The translations under genes and the position numbers were made by a program. This document shows positions 21,358 through 33,700 of a DNA stretch of 64,000 bases, in pieces; position 1 is the first letter of the stretch; every line of letters begins with the position of its first letter. The notes under the pieces were generated by a model, which was given only the letters and a program-made list of their open reading frames with translations, had not been told where the DNA came from and did no database searches. The DNA comes from Tricholoma matsutake (Eukaryota; Basidiomycota; Agaricomycetes; Agaricales; Tricholomataceae), in NCBI GenBank assembly GCA_026075535.2, contig AP026548.1, positions 4,526,001 through 4,590,000 on the forward strand, read 5' to 3'.

Positions 21358-22911
21358 CTATGATGACAACTCTGTGGGAGGGTAAGAAGGAGGGGAGCAG
21401 GACATATATCTTGCACTTACCTCATCATAGCATTCCTTGATCCAATTGTGACCAAAGTGATGATGCCAAAAGTTGCACCAATGCTCATCAGCAGAGTGGT
21501 TCTTCTGGCAGCTGATACACCTAGCTGGGTGAGGACAAGGCACCCCCTCTGGGGTGGCTGGAACAGGAGGGTTCACCATAGCCTTTCCCTTGAAGCACCC
21601 TACAAGATCATGGTGGTGCTCCTTGCAGTGTGGACCTATGCAGATCAGACACTTGGTCTGCAGTGGTCTGCATGCTGTGGTGGGGTGACCCCACTTCCAA
21701 CAGCATTGGCATAGGGGAAGGCCTAGGTTGGCTCTGGCAGCCCTGACATAGGCAATGTAGTGTCCAAATTGGACACCCTATCCTATAAGTGCCTTGGTGC
21801 ATGGGCCACTGACTGAGTCAGCAATGTTAAGATAAATGGTGCATGTATCTAACATCTTTGAATTATGTACAACCCATGGGGGGCCCTGCAGCACTGTGAG
21901 GTCAGAGATCCCTAACTTTGCAATGTGAGTGGTAACAATGTCAGGTGTTATAGCCTTATCATTAAGTGATATGGGGCACATTGACCAATTTTAGGTATGA
22001 CGTGGATGTGGGTAGAGCCAGATCAACCTGTTCTGCCAGAGGAAAAGCCATGTGAGCTGCCTCTTGTGAAGCATCACAGGTCCTCATCTGAGGCCACTAC
22101 ATCCATAGATACTGAGACAGATGAATAGCAGCAGACTGTGCCACTAACTTTGTGTGGTGGAGTCTGAGAGTTACCCTGACCTGGTCAAGGAAGTTGGCTG
22201 GGTTCACACCCTCTGCAAGGGGGGGTGAGGGTTTAGCAACCTTCAGCCTGGCATGCTGCTGGATGTCAGTCAGCTTGTTAGTAGGGAGTTCCAGGAATGC
22301 CTTAGCTAGTCACACAAGGCCATCCATAGAGGTGTTTGGCAGATCCCCCTGCTGCCTGAGCAAAAGAGACCTTGCCTGAAGGCCTGGTTGCTCTATTCAT
22401 GGGAGGGGGAGGCCCCCTGCCCCATGATGTAGAATCCCCACTGGAGGGGGGCTTAGGGAGAGGACAAGCCCCCTTCAGGCCTTGAGACCTTGCTGGCATA
22501 TGGGGGGGGTGGTAGTTGCCCCACAAGTCCACATCAACCTGTGGCCCCTCATCAGGATTGCCTGATCTGAGCATGTTGGACCTGGATCTACACTCTGGAC
22601 ATGCAGTCAGTGGCACTCTGAAGTTCATTGTCTCTGGAGTTGTGATCAAGGCCAAAGAAGATCACCCACTTTTCTTCAGCAGTGATTTGATTGGGGCCAG
22701 ATCTGCCAGCAAGTGCTGCAAATCTGTCCACATAGTCCCCCAGGCTGCAGGTGAAGGACAGGGCATTGCCCTGATCATCATCTTGCATCTCTTCATTGAG
22801 TGATTGATGCACATTCACAGTTTTGACTGCCAGCTCACACCTCCATTGTCTTTTCCTACCTCCCATCCATCCTCCACAACTTTTCTTTATCTTATTAATG
22901 TTGTTTATCAT
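21358..22911 (-). pseudogene. LINE ORF1 (Gag-like, three zinc blocks), decayed
   Basis: The minus strand reads, in pieces, the ORF1 protein of fungal non-LTR elements. An N-terminal domain lies near 22880-22590 (LGDYVDRFAAL, NELQSATDCM), a Pro/Ser linker with KVSFAQAAGG near 22380, an RNA-binding half (ITPDIVTTHIAKLGI), then knuckles CQCCWKWGHPTTAC, CLICIGPHCKEHHHDLVGC and CISCQKNHSADEHWCNFW near 21730-21480. Several stops and frame changes occur. Downstream ORF2 (endonuclease and reverse transcriptase) is not recognisable, so the copy is truncated. ORF1 protein normally coats LINE RNA. Confidence 0.75.
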
Positions 22912-23069
22912 CTAACTGACTGAATTTCTTGTTATCTATTAGATCATCTGGTTGCTGATACCCCATTACTACCCCATAACAGGTCAGGTCATCTAACTCA
23001 CTGGGGGCCCTTCAAAGAATAAAGTAAGTTGTTTTATTGTTGTTTCATGTTCTTTTCAACTACTAATAT

Positions 23070-25103
23070 TGTTAAGAACTGATCCTAGAAGGCACGTCAG
23101 AATCCGATTGGACCCTGTGGGTGATGATAGCGGAAGGTTGTCAGGTCATTGCAGATTCTGTGGGAGGGGAAACGGAAAGGACTTGGCTTCAGCTTGTAAG
23201 AAGCTGCACCCTTCACCTCGTCTGGTGTCCTAATTTCAAGTTGAAGGTTTGGAGGTAGGAGCAGGAAAGTGTGGGTAAACATGGGAAGGAGTACTGAGGG
23301 ACTTAGGTTAAGTTCAGGTGAGGTTAGAGCTTCAGAGGGAGACTAGAGGTTGAGTCGAATGGAGTTCAGACTCTTAGAGAACTGAGGTTGGAGTAGAAGG
23401 AGGTTTAGATTGGCAGGATAAAGTCGAGTCTATGTCGATATACAAACTGAGGAATACAAGGTGAAACTAATTAAGCTTAAATACTGCATTCTGGAATAAA
23501 TGTGGAACAGGAATGAAGACTGCGGCAGTGTCTCGACTGTGTAGATAAATTACCTAGTGGGAGCCACACAGGAATCCGTAGTTGAATTTGCAATAGAGAT
23601 GGTGATAGGTCCACCTTGTCATTCAAGCTCGGAAAACACATCTACAATCATTGTCAAAGCTCTATGAACCCATACGAACCCCTCCGAAGCTCTACGAACC
23701 CCTCCGAAGCCCTACGAACTTCTACAAACCTCTACAAAGTCACAAGAATGCTTCGAAATTCTTTGCAATGCTTCGAAACTCTTCGTGACACCTCGAAATT
23801 CTTTGTATGCCTTCAGCTGCCATAATACAATTCCCCTGACCTTTGTACAGCTCAGGATATACACTTGGAACATCGTCGATGGGTTCTGAACCAGTTTCGA
23901 GCAATATCGCAACAATATCGGCATTTGAACAAGTCTGATATTTCCTCGACCGACTTCAAAAATCATCAAACATTGAAAATCGACATCGGACACTATATCG
24001 CTATCCGAATAATCATCGCACACATGCCAGATGTATCCCCTACCATTGTCGAACAATATCGCACCGATATCGGGCCATGAACAAAGTCCGAAGAATCTTT
24101 GAAAATCTTCGAAAAACATCAAACCTCGAAAAACATTGTCAGACACAGTATTTCCTATTCGAATGATCTTCAGACGCATGCTGGACACATGGGACACTAT
24201 ATCGAGTATATCGAACACATTTTGACCGCATGTGCACGCATACAATCTGCTCAAAGCAGTTTCCAATCTTTTATTCAATTTATAACAAGGACAGTCTGGT
24301 TTTAGCTATTCTTTCTTATTCTTTCTTCATCATGTGTTATATTCACCCCTTTTAGGCTCGCTTTATTGTTCTGATATACTTATATTGTCTTTGGCCTCGA
24401 GTTTTCCACATGTTTGCCTCATGTTCTCTAGCCTTTTTAGGTAGTGTCTTTATTTTATATAAAAAGATGTACTAGATACAAAGAAAAACAAGAAAGTAGT
24501 CATCTTCCTCCCAGATCACAGTGATTTGAGAGTACAGTTTAGTCTTATTCAGTCCGAAGTTTGGTGTTTTATGCTAAACTTCCTCAAAATTCCTCAAAAT
24601 TCCTTGCATTACGCTATTTTTGCTCTCGCTTCCCTCACTTAGCCTTTTCTTCACTTCTACTACTCGTCTAGTCCCCTGATCTTGCATCCGAACATATCTG
24701 CACACTCAAAATTCCTCGAAACTTCTTCAAAAAATATCACAACATCTCGAAAAGCATCACAACATCTCGAAAATCATTGCAAGTCCTTGAAACACATTCT
24801 TTTAGCTTCGAACTGCTTCGACAAGCAGTTATTTTATGACTATTTGACAGTCGATCTGACAGGTGACGTCTAGAGGGCCTCGCATCCTTCCTCTGACTCA
24901 TGTTATTCCATCCAAAGCAATTTTGTGGGTTTTGTTTGGGTTTCCGGGTTGAGCACCATCAACGGCAGCCTGGTGCACAGTAGTGTGGGCAGTGCAAGGC
25001 AGCTGGGAACAAAATCAGGAGGCATAGACAAATGTTGGGTGTGACATGTGGGAAAGGGTCGGACAGATGCAGGTTCCGATTGGGCGAGGAATGGTTCTTG
25101 ACA
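23070..25103 (-). mobile_element. Solo LTR of Gypsy A split by a 1.3-kb insertion
   Basis: Left part 23070-~23611 and right part ~24950-25103 together match the whole 706-bp family-A LTR in reverse orientation, with ends TGTTAAGAAC and GTTCTTGACA. The 5-bp duplication AATAT at 23065-23069 and 25104-25108 is perfect, proving a single ancestral insertion later interrupted. Confidence 0.9.
23612..24949. mobile_element. Unclassified insertion inside the solo LTR
   Basis: About 1.3 kb that is absent from the other LTR copies. It holds an array of units like CTACGAACCCCTCCGAAGC (23660-23740), many CTTCGAAA/CCTCGAAA motifs at both ends, and a central AT-rich part with TTTTATATAAAAAG near 24455. A minus-strand 188-codon frame (23712-24278) has no recognisable domain. 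Exact ends and target duplication could not be fixed; TGTCA at 23617 and TGACA ending at 24861 are candidate ends without matching flanks. Confidence 0.5.
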
Positions 25104-25351
25104 AATATTAGCATTAGTTATATTATTTCAGACTACAATGACGATGTGTGCCACTGCTCACCCTCCCTCCTCCCCATGCAAATGGGATGTGATGGTGTTG
25201 TTTAGGGATAGGAGGGTGGAGAGGGGTGCTAGGAGACCCAAAAAGTGGGATATCAACACAGTAAGCACCTCTGTGCATGCCACATCACTGCCCTTTTAAC
25301 CCCCTTGACTAGGCACCCACAACAGGACAACAACTCTGCATCCACCTCCAG

Positions 25352-25757
25352 CCCTATGAGTAGCTGCTCATAGGGTGGACTGCATGGGTGCTAGAATATG
25401 AGGATGACATGGGGCCAACAGGGATGGCACAGATGCCCAACCCTGCCCACAACCTCCAGCCCCAACCACCACCACTGCGACCCACTGCTTGCAGGGTGGA
25501 GTTGATGGGGGTACTGAAAAATGAAGGAATGGTGGGGGTATGGTGGGGAGGGGGGGACAACAAAGGGATGGTGGGGAGGAGAACAATGAGAGAATGGTGG
25601 GGAGGGGAACATTGAATGACTCACCACCCACCCCAGCCCTGCGAGCCACTGCTCATGGGTTGTATCATGGGTGGAAGGATAACAACAACAGGGATGTTAC
25701 CATGGCCCATGACTACAGCACCCCAACTGCTGCCATGAGCCACTGCTTGTAGGGTGG
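25352..25757. repeat. Hairpin module cluster 2
   Basis: Four hairpins of the GAGCA..TGCTC family at about 25352-25378, 25475-25499, 25635-25661 and 25732-25757. The first is a perfect stem, CCCTATGAG-N6-CTCATAGGG. Intervening DNA is CA/GGT rich and noncoding. Confidence 0.6.
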
Positions 25758-25799
25758 AGAGGGGTGCATGTCCCCTTAGTAGTTGAAATATAAAATGGC

Positions 25800-25996
25800 C
25801 CCATGCTAGACCGTGAGTTCAGTCTTTGACCAGTCTGAACTGGTCCTGCCTGGTCCTAGTAAGTGCTCCAAAGAGTGAGGACTGAGGACCACCCTACAAG
25901 GGTGTCAAAGTGGGACCATTGGTCCTGTAAGACCAGTTGTGGTCTGGTTTGGTCTCAGTGATTTTTTGGTCCTACAAACTGGACCTTTAAGCACTA
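25800..25996. repeat. GGTC-rich tract, possible hAT terminus
   Basis: Many TGGTCC/GGACCA words in both directions end at GGACCTTTAAGCACTA (25981-25996). The same end, GGACCCTCAAACACTA, closes the hAT-like element at 40758. The opposite end and target duplication were not found, so this may be a truncated relative. Confidence 0.4.
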
Positions 25997-26199
25997 CCTT
26001 TTGGGTAGTGGTTCCAGAGACTTGAGGAAGTTCACATCAACTTCCCTGTCCAAGGCTGCATTGTACAATCTATCTAATGCAGCCTAGAGAGATTCCCAAT
26101 CATTACATGGATTCCCCCTGAAGGAGATCACTTTGTAAGATCACTCTCATGTTCTTGTGCTCTCATGTTCTTGTGTCCATTGCTTTTCATTCCTGTGTG

Positions 26200-26873
26200 C
26201 ATAATACCAATACATTCCAACAGTAGAACTAGAAATGACCTGTACCCAATTGCATCTGATTCTGCAATTACATTCAAAGCCTCTTGCATGTTGTACATCA
26301 AATCCTCTTCTGTTGCAGCTGAGAATATGTTGTTGTTGCATCAGATCTATGCTTTGATCTTTGAAAATGCTTCCTCAATGAGGTTGGGGTCTGGAGAATA
26401 TGGAGAGAGAGATAGAAGATGAACACCTGCAGGCTGCAGCAATAAGCAAGTGATATCCAGGTGAAGAGTCAAACATACTATATTGGCCAAGAAGCTCTAC
26501 AATTTTGTCACCATGGTGAATGTGAGTATTGTCCATCACAAGGACATTCAGGGTTCCAGGAAACAGACAACAGAGAGGAAGCTGCACTGAGTTGAGCACT
26601 AGAATATGGCCATAGAAGTCAGGGACATACTACTTTATTCTCCATAAACTGCATAAAGCCATCTTGTTTCATAGATCCTTCAACAACAGTGCTTGCTACA
26701 ATCTCCTCTACTGTCAATAGACCTTCTGCAGAGAACTGTTGACCTCAAACAAACTTCTGCTTCATCTGAGCCCATCTCCCTTTCCTTCCTCTGCCATATT
26801 GTCAACCAGGAGTTTTATCATTCTTGAAAGTCTTGTCAAGGAATCCAATCTGTTCAGGGCTGTACTGAGCCAT
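26200..26873 (-). pseudogene. Tc1/mariner-type (DDE_3) transposase relic
   Basis: From ATG at 26873 the minus strand reads MAQYSPEQIGFLDKTFKND, then RQYGRGRKGRWAQMKQKFV (with stops), LLTVEEIVASTVVEGSM, then in another frame LFPGTLNVLVMDNTHIHHG and finally SPYSPDPNLIEEAFSKIKA. These correspond to the first Asp block, second Asp (MDN) and the final Glu (EEAF) of the DDE_3 transposase family of basidiomycetes. Only the catalytic region is present, with at least two frame changes and several TGA/TAG codons. No flanking terminal repeats with TA duplication were seen. Dead copy. Confidence 0.8.
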
Positions 26874-26939
26874 GCGTTAGGGCAGTACTTTACACTCCCC
26901 CCCTAGTAGAGTCTGAGCAGAGTCCGAGTCAAATCCTAG

Positions 26940-27530
26940 TCTTAGTGAAATTCCCACACCAATAAAATAACATGTTGCAAGCAAGGATTGAGCTATACAC
27001 CTCAGCACAATAGATCACATGACTACTAAAGTCATGCATACTCTCACAAGGCCAGCCTCATAATTCCCCCTTTCTGAAATATAGTTAGAAATTCTTTGTG
27101 AAATATTATATCTGAGACTAAATTTCTACAAACAGAAATTCAAAAAATTACCCATTAGAAATATACTTTGAAAATCAATATTTCTAATGGGTAATTTTTT
27201 GAATTTCAGTTTGTAGAAATTTAGTCTCAGATATAATATTTCACAAAGAATTTCTGACTATATTTCAGAAAGGAGGAATTATGAGACTGGCCTTGTGATT
27301 GTGTGCCAACCTATGACCCATGTGAAGCTCAGATTGGACACATTGGAGGCTTTTGTGATGGGCCAGCCTCATAATTTCTCCTTTCTGAAATATAGTTAGA
27401 AATTCTTTGTAGAAATTTAGTCTTAAATATAATGTTTCACAAAGAATTTCTAACTATATTTCAGAAAGGAGGAATTCTGAGGCTGGCCTTGTGTCTACCA
27501 ACTGAGCCAAGGAGGCCTTATATTATATAG
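26940..27530 (-). ncRNA. tRNA-like relic interrupted by MITEs
   Basis: Right of the MITE composite the minus strand reads CTTGGCTCAGTTGGTAGA, a tRNA 5' half with box A. Left of it follows ATGAC-TTTAGTA-GTCAT (5-bp stem, 7-nt loop) and a degenerate T arm with GCTCAATCC. Removing the insert and one TCT copy brings the two halves together, as a tRNA or tRNA-derived SINE into which the MITE jumped. Confidence 0.4.
27045..27493. mobile_element. Composite of two shortened palindromic MITEs
   Basis: Two deletion derivatives of the 16.6-kb MITE in tandem: 27045-27297 (arms ~126 bp) and about 27355-27493 (arms ~67 bp), separated by 57 bp. The outer ends are CACAAGGCC and GGCCTTGTG, and the outer flanks TCT (27042-27044) and TCT (27494-27496) match, so the pair may have moved as a unit or one inserted in the other. 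Inner ends have no matching duplication. Confidence 0.8.
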
Positions 27531-27622
27531 AACATTATGTTTATTTATTACTATACTGAAAACTATTTTAAATTAACCCCCTGTGCAAGGGGAAGACTGT
27601 ACTACTGATTATAATAAAAATA

Positions 27623-28850
27623 TCCACCCCACAAGCAGTCACTTGTGGCAGTGGTTGGCATCATTGCCACTGCTCTCACTGTCCATTCCCCCCCACAGCT
27701 GTTAGCACTTGGTTTACCCTGTGAGTGAATGCTCACAGTAGTGGGTGCTGGGCTGCCTTTGTCTCCTCGGTCATCAACATCATTTCACCCACCATCCACC
27801 CCACAAGCAGCCGCTCGTGAGGCTGGAGGTGGGTGGTGCTCATTGGCTCCCCCTCCTCATCACTGTCTCCCCCTCCCTCATCATTGTTGTCCTCCCCTCT
27901 TGTTGTCCCCTCCCCTCATTTCCCCTCTCCCCACCATCGTTCCATTATTGATGTTGTCCCCTGTTGTTGTCATCATTGTCTATAGTTAAAATTAGTATCT
28001 AAAAAACTTTGTTAGTAAAAAAAGAAAAGAATGAGAAAAGAAAAAGAAAAAGAAAATCTTACCTGTGGCCCAAGAGATGTCATTGACATCTCTTGGACCT
28101 TTTTTTTGTTCAGCTTGCCTTCTCATTGTGTTGGTGTTGTCATTTCAGTTGTTGTCTCCTCCCCCCTCCCCTCATATTCCTTGCCCTCCTTGTTCATTGT
28201 TGTTGTTGTCCTGCCCTGGCATTGCTGGCCCTCTCATTGTTGTTCTTCGGTGTTCCACCTGTGTTCCACCCCACGAGCAGTTGCTCATGAGGCTGGGGTG
28301 GGTGGTGGGTCATTTCTTATTCCTGTCATTTTGTTTCCCTCCCCCCCATCATTCCACTGCCCTCTCCCCTGTTGTTTCATTTTCCTCTTGCCTATTGTCC
28401 CATTGTCCCCACAATTCACCCTGCAAGCAAGTGGCTCACAGGCGAGGGGTGGGTGGCATTCTTTTTTGTTCCATTTCTAGTTAGTTAACAAAAAAACAAG
28501 AGAAAAAATACCTAGGGCCCAAATGATGACAAATGTCATTTGGGCCCATTTGGTGTGTGATGCAGCCATTTTCCATCTTGGGACTAGTAGTTTACATCCT
28601 AAAAAATTAAATAATATTATTAGTTAGTTGATAAAAGAAGAAATGAACTAAAAAACTTACCTGGGGCCCAAACAACTCCATCGTCATTTGGGCCCATTTC
28701 ATGTGCAATGCCCATGTGCTGGCATGGAATCCATGACTGTTGGGTGTTAAGGGAGTGGTGGGGGCAGAGGGAGGAGGGAGGTGGGAGGTGGCATTGTTGA
28801 GCGTGGTGGTGGTGGTTGGTGATGAGCTAGCAGACACAGCTGTGTTCATT
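27623..28850. repeat. Hairpin/splice-module cluster 3
   Basis: Five GAGCA..TGCTC type hairpins (27623, 27715, 27796, 28266, 28415) and three GGCCCAA..TTGGGCC hairpins (28067-28099, 28516-28548, 28665-28695). On the minus strand each of the latter is followed by GTAAG or GTATT and a short AT-rich tract with CTAAC and TTTTTTAG. For example, 28674 down to 28613 reads as a complete 60-bp intron. Confidence 0.6.
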
Positions 28851-29152
28851 TGTCATCATAGCCAGGGTGGTACATAGACAAATAAAATTAATTAACTGTA
28901 ATGACAGTTTAGTCTAACAGTTATATTGTTGTATTAATTGTACTTAATCATGTGACTATGAGGGTTCAATCCCTGCAGTAACCATTGATTTTTCAGTTGA
29001 TTATGTAAGCAGCTCAGACTGAATGAGTGACTGCCTGCTCAGACTCTGCTTGGACTCAGCTCAGACTAAACATGCTAGTTTGGCAGGACTCTCAGCCAAA
29101 CAAAGTACAAGCAGAGTCCAATTGGATTGGGGAGGGGAGTGTAAAGACCTTG

Positions 29153-29345
29153 TGTTAGGGTGACACCCTCTAATCCTCTAGCTATGACCATGTCTCTACA
29201 AGAAGGGGGGGATGTGCACATGTGATGGGGTGATCAATGGTTTTGATGTGAGGGTTTATTAATAGTTTAGTTGGGTGAGGAAGAGGTGGAATACCTAAGA
29301 GAACACAACTGGGATCCCCTAGGTGTATATTTAAGCTCATATACT
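29153..29345. repeat. Repeat D, copy 1 (LTR-like)
   Basis: Starts TGTTAGGGTGACACCC and matches 39048-39303 in several blocks (TGTCTCTACAAGAAGG, GATGTGAGGG, GGTGGAATACCTAAGAG, ATACTATGTTACATATATTG). A TG start and lengths of 200-260 bp suggest a solo LTR, but the right end and duplications are uncertain. Confidence 0.55.
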
Positions 29346-29637
29346 ATGTTACATATATTGTACATTGTTGTTACTGATGCAATATTCCATGACCTTCTAG
29401 GAGGCTCACAGAGAAACAAGTTGGCCCATATGTGAGCCCACCCACTAGGGCACAGCACAGGTAACCCTTGGGTATATTTTCTTATACCCCTACCTGTACC
29501 CATGAACACCATACCCGCATGGTAGGGGTACGGTGTTACCGCGGGTTTTTGTGGGTTACCCATGGTTATTTGTGGGTATTGATATGAATATGTATTTTAA
29601 TAATTGAATTACACTAAATGTATATATAGAAAGTGAC

Positions 29638-30063
29638 TGTAAGGGGACTAGGGGGGTGCCCTGTGTGTTTTTCCTATTTTTTATGTTCGTCCCATATTTT
29701 TCCCCACCTCATTTCCTTCTATTCTTCATTTTCTATGATTTTTCCGGATTTTATTACTAATTTTCCCTTGCTATCATGTTTGTACATGTTGACACTTTTA
29801 TATTTAGAGGCGGAGTACCCTTTCCGACACATACCCCTTGGTATGATGTCATTCGGCGGCCTTGATCCGCCTATCTCTGCCTTTTTCTATTTTTAGGTTA
29901 TATTTGATTTTTGTTGTCTTCACATATACTGGGCATCAGCAAGGGGATCCTTAGAGTTTTCTCTTTGGATTTCCCTTTGCTAGGTGCGCCCCCAATCCCT
30001 GTATTATGTAGCATAATTTTAACTTCGGATTTCCCTTTGCTAGAGGCTTAGGTTGCCCTTATA
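29638..30063 (+). repeat. 5' LTR of B1 (long form)
   Basis: 426 bp. Contains the 70-bp segment absent from the 3' LTR, a TTATATTTG motif near 29897 and AGAGTTTTCT at 29953-29962, the probable start of the transcript (see the primer site). Confidence 0.93.
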
Positions 30064-30065
30064 GT

Positions 30066-30075
30066 AGAAAACTCT
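30066..30075 (+). promoter_or_regulatory. Self-priming primer-binding site of B1
   Basis: AGAAAACTCT lies 2 bp after the 5' LTR and is the exact complement of AGAGTTTTCT inside the LTR (29953-29962). In Tf1-type Gypsy elements the 5' end of the mRNA folds back on such a site to prime reverse transcription; no tRNA-complementary TGG site is present. The same pair exists in B2 (48332-48341 and 48445-48454). Confidence 0.6.
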
Positions 30076-30229
30076 CCCCTAAGGCCCGAAAATCGTGAAC
30101 GCGCTGCCCAAGATAGGCAGGTACGGACTGGACGACACTTCCCAAAGCTCCACAGAGTCCCTACACACCGTTCCAGATACTCTTGCCTTTATTACGCTGC
30201 CATTTTCACCAAACATGCTCCCTAGCGAC

Positions 30230-30772
30230 ATGGACGCATCAGAACGCTTTGACGCACTTGAAAGCGACGTTTCTGGAATGCGCGCGCAAATCGACTCGCT
30301 TAAATCTACGATTGAAAAGCGCCCAGCGGACGATGATATCCTTGCTTGGTATGAAGCTGCTTCACTCTGTGACGAGAACTGACTCACAAATGTGGCGTTT
30401 AATGCTGCATTCCGTGCTCCAACTACCACTCATACACCCTACACCTTCAATCGAAGCCTCCCCCGCCCTAACCCCATTCCTACTCGTCAAACTCCCACAC
30501 CAGCCGTCAATATCCCAGTACCAATGGATGTTGATGCAGCCTGCAGCCGTGCACGTAAGTTGGATCTCTGCTACCGTTGTGGGGAACCTGGACACAGGGC
30601 TGGAGCGTGTCCCCATCGTCAGGATATCTGCATGCTCACCCCCGAGGGACGAGATGAACTCCTGCAAGATTTGTTGGCGCTTGTAGATGTTGAGGAAGCG
30701 AAGGATCAAGTTGCAGAGGAGATTAAGTTGGAAGTTGTAGAGGAGCAGGATTTTCCTATTTGCAGCGAGTGA
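30230..30772 (+). pseudogene. gag: B1 Gag, internally deleted
   Basis: Compared with the 373-codon Gag of B2, 192 codons are missing in frame between IDSLKSTIE and RPADDD, removing most of the capsid domain. A TGA at 30380-30382 (CGA in B2) ends the frame early. The C-terminal knuckle CYRCGEPGHRAGAC remains. The heptamer GGATTTT at 30748-30754 precedes the stop at 30770; pol is in the -1 frame from there. Start chosen at the first in-frame ATG (MDASERF); no ATG lies upstream in frame. Confidence 0.9.
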
Positions 30773-33700
30773 ATCGTACGCCCTCACTGCCTGTCCATAA
30801 CCGCTTTGAAGTTTTGTCAGTTGAATCCCCGGAGAATGAATCCATTTCTGTGACTGCTCCCCTCTCTGACCCTTCTAAGTTGGCTAAAGACGTACCTGCT
30901 CTCCCCATCTCTCCTTCTATTCCACGTCCCAAAATTAAATCATGGGAGCGTAAACTACCACGCAAGTATATTGTGGCATCCACTCCCTCTGCACATTCCT
31001 TAAACCTAGCCATCGAACTGCAGACGACCGACACTGGACAGATACTTGGTGTCTCTGTGCTCCTGGACTCTGGTGCGACTGGTCTCTTCATCGATTCCCA
31101 TCTGGTACAACAACATCGTCTAAATACTCGCTCACTCTCACGTCCGATACCTGTGTATAACGTGGATGGATCCCCAAATGAAGCTGGTGCCATCCGAGAG
31201 GTTGCAGACCTGGTTCTCCGTTACAAAGATCATAGTGAGCGTGCCCTTTTTGCTGTCACTCAATTAGGAAAGCAGAAGGTGATTTTGGGATATCCATGGC
31301 TTCGAGACCATAACCCAGAGGTCGACTGGCGCACCGGGGAGGTTACCATGAGCCGATGTCCATCCCGCTGTTGGACGTGTTTCACAGAAGCCAGGCAAGA
31401 ACATCATGGACAGAAGGCAGCAATACGACGAACTCAGAAGTGTCATGCTGGACCCCTGCCTATACTGGAAGTGGAATTGGAAGGGGTTCCTGATCTAATG
31501 CCGGACTCGGATGATGATGATGAGGACCCAGAGGAAGTGGAGGAGGGTGATCGGATCTTCTACACTGCGATTCACTCATTGCATGAGGTGTGTGCCACAT
31601 CGAACATATCCCAATGCCTCGCCGAGGCCTTCCACAAAAACAACGCTGCTAAATCCTCTACTAACTCCTTACTCCCTCATCTCCATGAGTTTGAAGACGT
31701 GTTCTCCAAGGAGTCATTCGACTCTCTTCCTGCGCGTAAGCCATGGGATCACGCGATCGAACTCACCCCCGGCGCAACCCCTTCATCCTGCAAGGTCTAT
31801 CCTCTCTCTCCGGAAGAACAATGGCAGCTTGACCAGTTCATCGACGAGCACCTGGCCTCTGGACATATTCGACCATCAAAGTCACCCATGGCCTCTCCCT
31901 TTTTCTTTGTCAAGAAGAAGGATGGCTCACTTCGACCGGTTCAAGACTACAGAAGGCTCAACAACATCACGGTCAAAAATTGCTACCCACTACCCCTCAT
32001 CTCTGAACTCATAAACCAGCTCCGTGGAGCCCAATACTTCACCAAGCTCGATGTCCGTTGGGGCTATAATAATGTGAGGATAAAGGAGGGAGATGAGTGG
32101 AAGGCAGCCTTTCGTACCAACCGTGGTCTTTTTGAACCGCTTGTCATGTTCTTTGGCCTTACTAATAGCCCTGCCACCTTTCAGACCATGATGAACGACA
32201 TCTTCCATGACCTCATCCTCGAAGGCGTTGTCTGCATCTATCTCGACGACATCCTCATCTTCACTCGCACGGTTGAAGAGCACCGTCGCATCACGCGCCT
32301 CATCCTAGAGCGACTTCGACGGTACAAACTCTACCTTTGTCAGGACAAATGCGAGTTCGAAAGGACCAAGATCGAGTACCTCGGCCTGATTATCTCGGAG
32401 GGTCAAGTGGAGATGGATCCTATCAAGGTAAACGGGGTCACAGCTTGGCCTACGCCCACGAACAAGAAGGAGGTGCAGTCTTTCCTGGGCTTCATCAATT
32501 TTTATCGGTGTTTTATCAAGGATTTCTCACATCATGCATGACCGCTGTTCGACTTGACAGGAAAGGAGGCATGGAGGTGGGATAATGCACAACAGGAGGC
32601 GTTCGAAAAGCTTAAGGAGATGGTCACTTCCGCTCCGATCCTTACCTTTGCTGATGATTCACGTCCTTTTCGTGTAGAAGCTGACAGTTCTGACTTTGCG
32701 ACGGGCGCTGTGTTGTCTCAGCAGTCTCCGGAGGACCAGAAGTGGCATCCTGTTGCATTCTACTCCAAAAGCCTTAGTGCTGTAGAGAGAAACTACGAGA
32801 TCCATGACAAGGAGATGTTGGTGATAATGCGTGCGCTTGAGGAGTGGCGACACTTCCTCGAGGGTGCCCAACACAAGGTGGAAATTTGGACGGATCTCAA
32901 GAACCTCGAGTACTTCATGACGGCCAAGAAATTGAACCGTCGTCAAGCTTGTTGGTCCCTGTATCTATCTAGATTCGACTTCTCCTTGCACCACCGTCCG
33001 GGTCGCAGCATGGGGAAGACCGATGCCCTATCCCGACGTGCAGACCATGGGGATGGCAGCAGTGACAACCAAAACATTGTGCTGTTGCAGCCAGACCTGT
33101 TCACCATTCGGGCACTGGAAGGCATCGCACCCCAGGGCGAGGAGCGGGACATTCTATGCGACATTCGTCACGCAAACCGTAGCGGTTTACATGAGGATGT
33201 TGTCGCCCGAGCTGTTAAAGAACTGAGGAAGGGATCGACCCTTTCCTTACGTGCGGCAGAGTGGGCTGAAAAGGAGGACTTGTTGTATTTCAGGGATCGC
33301 ATCTATGTTCCCAATGACCCAGACCTTCGCCGGCGCATCATATCCCAACACCATGACTCACAGATTGCTGGCCACCCCGGATGCTGGAAGACCTTGGAGC
33401 TCACCTCACGGAACTATTGGTGGCCACAAATGTCATGGCTCATTGGTCAGTATTGTCGCACTTGTGACCTTTGCTTACGCACCAAGGTCCCTCGTCGCAA
33501 GCCTATTGGTGAGCTACACCCTCTTCCTGTTCCAGAGAGTTGTTGGGATGTCGTCAGCGTCGACTTTGTGGTGGAATTGCCAGAGTCAAACGGGTTTGAT
33601 GCGGTGATGTGCACAGTTGACTCAGTGGGAAAACGCGCTCACTTCATTCCCACTCACACCACTGTCAGTGCCCTAGGTGCCGCTCGACTCTACCTCCACC

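Noticed and set aside
23617..24861. LTR with TGTCA..TGACA ends inside the solo LTR
   Set aside because: The five-base flanks do not match and similarity between the ends stops after five bases.
23612..24949. Helitron
   Set aside because: A CTAG occurs near the right side but no TC start next to A, no 3' hairpin and no A/T target arrangement.
25352..25757. CRISPR-like array
   Set aside because: Hairpins are irregularly spaced, spacers are not unique, and the genome is eukaryotic.
28885..28985. tRNA gene on plus strand (GGGTTCAATCCC present)
   Set aside because: Only the T arm is convincing; the other stems do not pair, so at most a relic.
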